DNA from: Pelargonium cotyledonis | Lineage: Eukaryota; Streptophyta; Magnoliopsida; Geraniales; Geraniaceae | Length of the DNA: 31,283 nucleotides | Direction of reading: 5' to 3' | Assembly: GCA_036897625.1 (NCBI GenBank) | Contig: JAYMTA010000331.1 | Coordinates: 1 to 31,283 of the forward strand | In this document: positions 9,797 through 17,700 of the stretch, piece by piece | Layout: the number at the start of each line of letters is the position of its first letter | Numbering within the stretch: the stretch's first letter is position 1 | The notes under the pieces: generated by a model | Database searches by the model: none | What the model was told of the DNA's origin: nothing | The model's input: only the letters and a program-made list of their open reading frames with translations | Position numbers and translations under genes: made by a program

Positions 9797-12700
9797 ATGT
9801 TGTTCGAGGAGGAGGAATCGTTCGAGCACACCCTCCTCGTGGTCCGTGAAGTGTCCGTGTTCAAAATCCCGCCGAGGAGCACCTCCGGCGGGTACAAGTG
9901 CGGCGAGTGGTTACAGACCGACAAGATCGGTACCGGCCGACTCAGAGTCGTGTGGTGCAAGGAGCGGTGCGAGATCCGACTGGAGGATCCGAACTCCGGC
10001 GACCTGTTCGCGGCCTGTTTCGTGCTCCCGGGACAGCGCGAGAGCGCGGTCGAGCCGGTGCTCGATTCGTCGCGGTACTTCGTGCTGAAGATCGAGGACG
10101 GGCACGGGAAGCACGCGTTTATCGGGCTAGGGTTCGCGGAGAGGAACGAGGCGTTCGATTTCAATGTGGCGTTGTCGGATCACGAGAAGTATGTGAAGAG
10201 GGAGCAGGAGAAGGAGACTGGCGGTGGCGAGGCGGCAGAGAACATTGATATTCATCCAGCGGTGAATCATAGACTAAAGGTATGGTATAATGAAGAGTTG
10301 TGAAATTGGATTTGTTTTTGTGGATCACACACATCTATGTTATTGTGTTTTGTGTTCATGTGGGAGTGAGAGGACAACACTTCATTAATCATCAGTCGCA
10401 TCTCCCAATGGATCCAATTGATTTTAGAGGCTGTTAAGTCTCTGGCAATATTGGTGGAATATTGATGTGAGTTGGTGATCGGAGTCGGTGATTGGAGAGT
10501 TATTTTGGGATGTGAATGCATTGAAAATGTCCCTTGAACTTAGGACAGTGGACAATGTAGTGTGTTTATGATATTGTGATTTTAGCAATATTAGTTATTC
10601 ACTTATTCCTATGATGATGTGACTTGTGAGTATAGAACCTGTAAAATATTGGTGTTGCTGGATTGGAAGTACAGTGAATAAGAATATGGACAGTGAATGT
10701 GCATATGTATGGATTCAGGAATGTACCTTGAAGCAACCATTGAAAATTTTGTGTGTTTGTGATCTTGTGCTCATGGTTATATTAGTTAATCTAGTGTGTT
10801 TTGGCTTGTGATTATAGGCACCAAGAAATATTGCTGTGACTGGAGAGTTTTTTTATGGATGTGAACGTAAATGCATTGGAAAATGTACCTTGAACTTAGT
10901 ACAGTGAACAATATAGGTGTTTATGATCTTGTGCATATAGCGATATTAGTTATTCCTAGGATGTTGTGACTTGTTAGTATAGGCCTGGTAAAATATTTGT
11001 GTTTCAGGATTAGAAGTACAGTGGATAAGAATATGAACAGTGAATGAGTATCTAGATGAATTAAGAAATGTAGCTTTAGCCTAAGACAGTGGGCTATTTG
11101 CAGTGTTTGTGATCTTATGCTTGTGGTTGTATTAGAGAATTTTAGTGTGTTTAGCTTTTGAGCACAGGCCCCAGTAAATATTGCTGTGACTGGAAAGTAA
11201 TTCATGGATGTGAATGTGAATCCATTGGAAAATGTACCTTGAACTTAGGAGTGGGTACAATTCAGTGTAGTGTGTTTATGATCTTGTGCTTACGGTGATA
11301 TTAGTAATTCCTGGGATATTTTGACTTGCTAGTGTAGTCCCTGTAAAATATTGGTGTAGCTTGATTGGATGTTACAATGAATAAGCATCTGGGTGGTGAA
11401 TGTGCATTTGAGCATGTACCTTGAAGACTAGAAGAACACACTATTAAATTTTGGCAACATTAGTTAGGATGTTGTCGGTGTAGAATATTCATCTGGCTGT
11501 CAATTGTCGGCTGAAGGTATGGTGAAGAGTCGTGAAATTGGGTTTTTGTAGGATTTATATATACTTGTGTTATTGTGTTTCTAAGACTGTAAAAGTGTGT
11601 TCTTGAACCCAAGACAGTGGACAATCTAGTGTGTTTGTGATCTTGTGCTAGTGGCTATTTTAGTTATTTCTAGTATGTTTCTTGTTAATCTGTGCATGGA
11701 TGTATATATAAAAATGGATTGATCGGAAGTTGTCACTTGAACTTGGGACTCTAGACAATGAAATGTGTAGATGAACTTGTACTTACTGCAATATTAGTTA
11801 TTCTTACTCCTAGGATGGTGTGACTAGTGAGATGCGAGTATAGCTGGATTGGGAATACAATGAATAAGCATCTGGTTGGTGAATTTATAGATGATTATGC
11901 ATTCAAAATTGTTCGCTGAAGATTAGAAACACACTGTTAAATTTCGGCAACATTTGATAAGGATGTTATGAGTAGAATGTTCATTTAGCTGTCAATTGTG
12001 AGCTGAAGGTATGGTATGGTAAAGAATTGTGAAATTGGCATATATATATATACTCATTTTCTTGTATCCATCTGACTGTATAAATGTTTTTGAAGCTTAG
12101 ACAAGTGACATTTTTTTTGTGTGATTACGATCATGTGCTCGTGGTGATATTAGTTATGTGTAGACCTTGTAAAATATTGCTGTTTCTGGCGAATATGTCT
12201 ATCGAAGTACTATGGACAAGAATATGGGCAGTGAATGTGCGTATGGATGGATTAGAAAATAGAAAATACCTTGAACTTAGGACTGTAGAGAATTTAGTGT
12301 GTTTATGATCTAGTGCTCATGGTGATGTTAGCTATTTATAGCATGTTGTGGCTTGTGGATTTAGGGCCGGGAAAATATTGTCGAGGCTGGCGAGTTATTT
12401 ATCAATTGTAATTCCAATAATTAAGCATTTGGGCACTTACATTTAATTTGCCTTTTGAATTACATGGTTCTCTTTGATACTTGAACAATATAACCTATCA
12501 CCTACCTTCTACTCAATTCTTGTACGCATTGTAAATTTTTATGTTTGGTTTGTAGGAAGGCGAAACCATCCGGATTAATGTGAAGCCGAAACCTTCTAGT
12601 GGAACGGGCATGCTTTCAGCTGCTGGATTGTCGGGACCGGGAAGTGGAAAGCCTAAAGCTCTCAGCCTTGCTCCGCCACCTAGTGGGGCGGGGAAGATAA

Positions 12701-13518
12701 GGTCTCCTCTCCCACCCCCACCTAATGATCATGTATCCTTGAAGTTGGCTTCTTCAAGTAATAGTGTTGATCTTAAGGGGGCCAAAGAAAATGTGAGGCG
12801 CACTACCGATCCTTTTTCAGATATTTCACAACTAGAGGTATCCTTCGGTCTATTTCCTATTTGATTATGCATGATATTCAGTTTTTGGGTATTTTGAATC
12901 TTAGATTATGAACTTGTATATTGAATTCTTTCGTGCGGATATTATTATGTCGGTCAAGCTCCGTAGTGCAAATTATTGTTGGTCTGTCATCTGTCTAGTC
13001 CCTTTACAAACCCTAAATTTAAATCATGATAGTTTTGAATTTGGTTACAGAACTGCTCTTTTTTTTTTTTGTCATACTGTCGTCTCTAAAAATAGTTTGT
13101 CTACCCGAAGCTTATATTATTGACCTGTACGATGAAACTGTGTTACATGGGGTCCACCTCATGGCAGTATTGAACATTGTTTCCATCCCCTACTGTATAT
13201 TCACACTGCTCATATGCTCCTTTTTTTTTCTTATCCCTGGTGCTCATGTGCTCCTTTTTTTTCTTCTTATCCTCGGTGCACCATCATGGCGAAACCCGAA
13301 TGTGCTATTTCTTTTTTCTTTCTGAATTAGCACTATCCGTTATTGACCCTATCAATTTGGCTCGTGACTTGTGAGTTCAGTATTATCTTTTGTTGATGAT
13401 ATGTAACAAGTGAACGTATCGCGTTTGGTGTCGTTTGCAGAGGAGCCTACCTTCTACGATGGGATCATCAGGATCATCGGGAAAGACCACATCTGCAGCA
13501 GGATGGGCGGCATTTTGA
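9797..13518 (+). CDS. NECAP-like adaptin-ear-binding coat-associated protein
   Basis: NECAP proteins bind the AP-2 adaptor through a PHear domain and short motifs, and act as accessory factors in clathrin-mediated endocytosis. Exons: 9797-10279, 12556-12837 and 13441-13518, giving 843 nt, 280 aa. The start chosen is the ATG that opens MLFEEEESFEHTLL; the frame remains open 33 nt upstream, but no upstream in-frame ATG is present. Exon 1 encodes the complete PHear-like domain (about residues 5-160: VVREVSVFKIPPR, GYKCGEW, RLRVVWCKERCEIRLED, SSRYFVLKIEDG, FIGLGFAERNEAFDFNVAL). Exon 2 encodes a Pro/Ser/Gly-rich linker with TDPFSDIS, a DPF-type ear-binding motif. Exon 3 gives a Ser/Gly-rich tail that ends exactly on WAAF, fitting the WxxF AP-2 ear motif of animal NECAPs. 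Exon 1 is strikingly GC-rich compared with its surroundings. Intron 1 (2276 bp) is a repeat array; intron 2 (603 bp) contains T-rich runs only. From memory, the Arabidopsis homologue At1g03900 has at times carried an ABC-transporter name; nothing here is an ABC protein. Confidence 0.94.
11483..11518 (+). repeat. Intronic copy 1 of the exon 1 end and 5' splice site (NECAP)
   Basis: GAATATTCATCTGGCTGTCA and the following ATTGTCGGCTGAAG align with the last 33 nt of exon 1 (10247-10279), with about 70% identity and one gap. Directly after it comes GTATGGTGAAGAGTCGTG, matching the true intron start GTATGGTATAATGAAGAGTTGTG. Similarity continues about 60 bp into the intron (gaaattgg, tgttattgtgttt). 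The donor-like AAG/GTATGG is fully intact. Confidence 0.8.
11973..12010 (+). repeat. Intronic copy 2 of the exon 1 end and 5' splice site (NECAP)
   Basis: This second copy reads TAGAATGTTCATTTAGCTG, then TCAATTGTGAGCTGAAG, followed by GTATGGTATGGTAAAG and gaattgtgaaattgg. It is closer to copy 1 than to the real exon, so it probably arose by duplicating copy 1 within the 490-bp block. It again keeps an intact AAG/GTATGG donor-like site. Confidence 0.75.
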
Positions 13519-14520
13519 TTGTACGAGTGAGTAATCGTTGGTGTTATCAAGATTTTTGTTTCTTTGTGAAATTAAGAGGAAGAATGAGAGAGAGAAAAGG
13601 AAATACCTCAATTATATATGGAAAATAATATTTACTGCAATCATTGTATCTGATATACACTTCTTTTAACCTTGACTCTGTTGTCTCTATAGATATTACA
13701 TGTAATCTTCTTTTTTCTTATTATTGTTGTGTAATGTTTTTGAGGAAATGGTTCTCTAACTTTGGCCATTTCTTGTCATGGAGTTGTCTTTGCATGTCGA
13801 ACTTGACCTCAGTCCCAAATCCCAGCTTGAACTGAAATGTTTACAAAGAGAATTGAGTGGATTTTATAAATAAAAATAAGTACAGCTGACAAGGCGTTCA
13901 TACGCATCATGTCATGACATGTCTATAGACACAAACACAAACATGACATTTCGATGAACACGCGACACGTTGATACTAACACATCTTGCTCAAAACAACC
14001 AACAGGTTTGACTTGACACTATCCAAAGCGGTAGGCATGACATGACAAACCAAACACATTTGACACGTTCTTAAGATAAATTTACAATTACACCTTTAAA
14101 TGTGTCGGGTGTGTCATACGTGTTGTGACACGACTAATCAATCATGTGTGAGTATTTTGGACGCCCAACACAAACACAACACGATTACAAAATGTGTAGA
14201 GTTCTCCGACACAAACACGTCTCGGTTATATTTGATAAGTTAACAGAAAATAACAAACCTACCCGTCCTGTACAAAAAAAAAAACAATTTCCATGAAATA
14301 ATGAAGCAAATGAGCATTATAACAAAAAAAAATAAGGTATGAACATTCCTTCTCCTTTGCCTCCCACAAAAGAAATAGTCTGTAATTAAGTATTGAATTG
14401 AATTTAACAAGCAAAATATAAACCACTTACAGATTAGTAGGGCAGTTTTGGGCATTGGAACAGCATCAAATCATCAAAATTTGATTCTCCAAAAATTGTC
14501 AATCAGCTCGGTGAATCGGT
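13519..14520. other. Convergent intergenic region: NECAP 3' end and repeats
   Basis: The plus-strand NECAP gene and the minus-strand CSB gene converge here. The first 300 bp or so presumably contain the NECAP 3' UTR. 13880-14225 is a dispersed repeat. The remainder is AT-rich with poly-A/T runs near 14272-14284 and 14322. Open frames here are short and show no domain. Confidence 0.5.
13880..14225. repeat. Dispersed GACACGA-type repeat, second copy
   Basis: Dense in acaaacacaaacatgac, gcgacacg, tttgacacg, gtgtcgggtgtgtcatacgtgttgtgacacgac and cgacacaaacacg. The vocabulary and arrangement match the repeat at 1960-2470. A palindrome ATGTCATGACAT sits near its left side (about 13908). Ends and class not resolved; likely an old non-autonomous element. 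Confidence 0.45.
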
Positions 14521-14746
14521 GTAATTGATACTCCGGCTTGAGAACCCAAAACGTTCCATTCGGGATGTTCTCTAAACTCACAAGTTCCCTCAAAAGATTC
14601 TTAAACAATGGTCAATCCTTATCGCACATCAGTGTTATTGATACTCCGGCTTGAGAACCCAAAACGTTCCATTCGGGCTTTTCTCTAAACTTGCAATTTC
14701 CTTCAAAAGATTCTTGAACAAAGGCCGGTCCTTATCGGATATCCTG
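14521..14746 (-). repeat. 113-bp tandem duplication spanning the CSB stop codon
   Basis: The segment from about 14634 to 14746 (end of the last CSB exon, including the stop codon at 14635-14637) is repeated at about 14521-14633 with a constant offset of 113 bp. Shared blocks include TTGATACTCCGGCTTGAGAA, CCCAAAACGTTCCATTCGGG, TCTCTAAACT and TCAAAAGATTCTT. In the copy nearer the 3' end, the triplet equivalent to the stop reads TTA instead of TAA. See the findings for its coding consequences. Confidence 0.9.
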
Positions 14747-17700
14747 TCCTTGAAATGCTCCACTATGTTTCCCGAAGTGGTGCTCCCACCTCTTTGCTGT
14801 ATATATGTACATAATTGTCGAATCAAGACTTCGGCTTGGATCCCGGATGAGTTGTTGGATGGTCGTGAAGATCTGGCTCGATTGGAAGTGGAGGCTGCCA
14901 TGCCAAACTGATGTTTGAGCCCTGCACCGACTGCTTTTTCTTGGGTTCCACGGATTCGAGCAAGTAGTTGAGAGGAAGACAGTGCCTTACCGGCAGATGC
15001 TCCAGCTGCAAGGCCATTTTGATTGCTTCCACCGATGCTAGAGTCTGAAGGTTTAGAAGTACTGATCAAATGGGAGCTGACGGTTGAACCGAATTTCTGG
15101 CGAATGGATGATGGTGCACCGGCACTTCCTGATCTTCCCGTCCATGTTGGGATGGAGATGCTGTCTCGGGTTCGAATCAGTCGTGATTGCCGTAATGCTT
15201 CTGCTGCTCTTTGTGCAACTTGAGAAGCTTGCTCCTCGAGCCTCATCTTCTCCTCATCATCGGCGTTCATAATTGCATCATGGTTCATGGCACTCTACAT
15301 GGGAAAAAAAACAAACAAGAAAACAGACTGGTCAAAGAAGGTTATTGCACCTAATATAGCATACTGAACATGAAAGCAACGTTTCAAATCAACATTTTTC
15401 AGCACGGGTTAAAAAGACCTCAACCCAAACCCAACCCACAAGAGACACGGGTTTGAATGGGCTTTACATAGAAAATGTGAGGGTCATGTGCTGGTTGGCC
15501 AACCATACCTACACCTTTCCCATGGTAAACCCGACCAGAAAATTAACCGGGTTATGGAACCTGAACCCGCAAAAATGAGTTTGGGTCCAAATTTCTAGCT
15601 CTATCTGCTATGCACCTGGAATCTAGAATCACAAGAGTATCCACCTAGAAATTTTAAATAAATTAATTAAATCAAGAATATAAAGACAAACTACAAGGAA
15701 GCTTACGTGTATTCCATTGGCATCGAAGAGACTCTTCAATATATTTGTTTCTTCATCAACATCATCTTCATTGTTATCAGCTTTCCCTTTTCCTTTTCCT
15801 TTTCCTTTCCCTTTCCTCCTGGAAGATCCAATCTCTGAATCGTTCCCATTGTCTCCTCCATCACCATCATCGTGTAGAGCAGCACTATTGTTAGGGTTCT
15901 GCTTATTATTGTCTTTCTGAGCCCCGACAACGTTTATATCTTCCGATATCTGACCAAAAAGATTAGATGTTTCTGTTGACCCACTCTCTTCGTCATCTTT
16001 TAGTACGAATAGTTCTTTCATGTCTCGTGATTTGAAGAACCTTCTTTGTTGGGGATTCTTCAAGATCTTATTGGTAAGAAAGTGCTTGTAAATTTGCCTG
16101 TGGTACACCTTCTCCTCTATGGTTCCACGTGTGATCAATCTATATACAGTTACGTCGCGTGTCTGGCCAATACGCCAAGCGCGTTCCCTGGCCTATTGTA
16201 AGTAATAGTAACTCTCAAATAGCTTTGCAATAAATTTCCGAGAAATTCAACATAGAGATAGGTTAACAACAGAAATATTAATAGCAGTTGTTCTGGTGAA
16301 ACTTTTATGATTTAAACAATTGGATAGCATCAAGCAAGATACTTAGGTAGCGCTTGGATTAGAGATTTTGTTTGGGAATGGAATTAGATTCTCATTGTTC
16401 GTGTTCGTATTAGGTTTTTTCGGTCATGAAAATGGCTCTGAAATTGGAATCTAATTCCCATTCCAAAAAAAAAACATCCAAACGCTATATTATGTGATAG
16501 TTTATAATGGTATAGACAGCTTAACAAGTTACAAATAGAAGCAACATTATTCTAAATGTATATTAAATGATGAGTTCATCGTACATTACCTGCATATCAT
16601 TTGAAGGGTTCCAGTCAGGATCAAAAATGATCACCCTGTTCGCACCGGTCAGATTTGTCCCTAGGCCACCGACCCTGGTTGTTAGAATGAAAATAAATAC
16701 ATCATTTGAGTTGTTAAACTCGTCTATCAGGGCCATTCTCTGTTTTATGGGAGTAACACCGTCCATTCTCCGGTAGCTGTAATCTCTGGAGATTAAGAAA
16801 TTCTCAAGGATGTCGAGCATTTGTTGAGTTTGTGTGAAAAAAAGAACTCGATGACCCTGATCCTTCCACACCTTGAGCACTTCGGCAACAACTTTCAATT
16901 TGCCACTGCGTTCGATATTTCCATAGTCTGGATTTTGGCATGAGTGCTCTCTCTCAAGCAGATCGGGGTGGTTGCATATCTTGCGCATCACATCGATTCC
17001 ATATAGAGAATTTCTATTCCCATCTAGTATCTGTTCTACCTCAGAGCTAGCAAGAAATGCTCTATAAACAGCTCGCTGCTCAGAGGTGAGGCTGCAAAAC
17101 AGCACATGTTCAGTCTTCTTTGTAAGATGAGCATTTACATCAGCTTTCATACGCCGAAGAAGGTAGGGCATAATCAAGTCGCGTAGGACAACAGCACACC
17201 TGGACAATCAAAAATAAATTTATCATCGATATGAGCTACAAATAAATACCAATGTTGTGAGAGATGGTCGAACTTCCTCGAAAAGCGTACAAAATCATGA
17301 AATACTTCACAAAATTCCAGAGTAACCAGAGTACACACCTATAAGCCGTAGACACTTGCAATGCTGAAGCATTAGCGTAACCACCAACAGATATGGGCAC
17401 TGCAAATTCTGCCTCAAATACAGGCAAAACCCCCAACTTTCCAGGGAAAACAAAATCAAACAAAGACCACAGTTCAGTGAGCTTGTTCTGAATCGGTGAA
17501 CCAGTCATTATAATGCGGTGAACTGTCTGTAGCTGTTTGCAAACTAGAGTAACTTCAGCATTTGGATTCCGAATGCGGTGTCCTTCATCCAACACTGCAT
17601 AGCCCCATTCTATGTCAAGCAACTTTTCCCTGAGCAACCGGAGTTGCTCATAACTGGTAATGAGCAAACCAGACTCTGATCGCAAAACCCGGTTAATCAA

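Larger units (their letters stand above)
10510..12400 (+). repeat. Degenerate tandem array of ~180-bp units filling NECAP intron 1
   Basis: The anchor GTGTGTTTATGATCTTGTGC, with variants, recurs at about 10560, 10752, 10917, 11103, 11270, 11630, 11765, 12119 and 12297. It is usually preceded by tgtaccttgaacttagga(c)agtg and followed by gtgatattagttattcctaggatgttgtgacttg and a tgtaaaatattg(gc)tgt block. Spacings are mostly 165-192 bp, or about twice that where a unit has diverged. Neighbouring units alternate between two subtypes, so the higher-order period is about 350 bp for the first five units. A different block of about 490 bp (11430-11920 against 11925-12400) is duplicated later in the intron. 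No coding potential is seen. Confidence 0.85.

Noticed and set aside
9898..10248. Overlapping Arg-rich open frames on both strands of NECAP exon 1 (also 9739-10164 and 9747-10088)
   Set aside because: They exist only because exon 1 is GC-rich and so lacks stop codons in several frames; only the frame from 9797 encodes the PHear-like domain.
10510..12400. CRISPR-like or centromeric satellite reading of the NECAP intron repeats
   Set aside because: Units are ~180 bp, degenerate, without short conserved repeats and unique spacers, and lie in a gene of a plant nuclear genome; a local intronic tandem array explains them.
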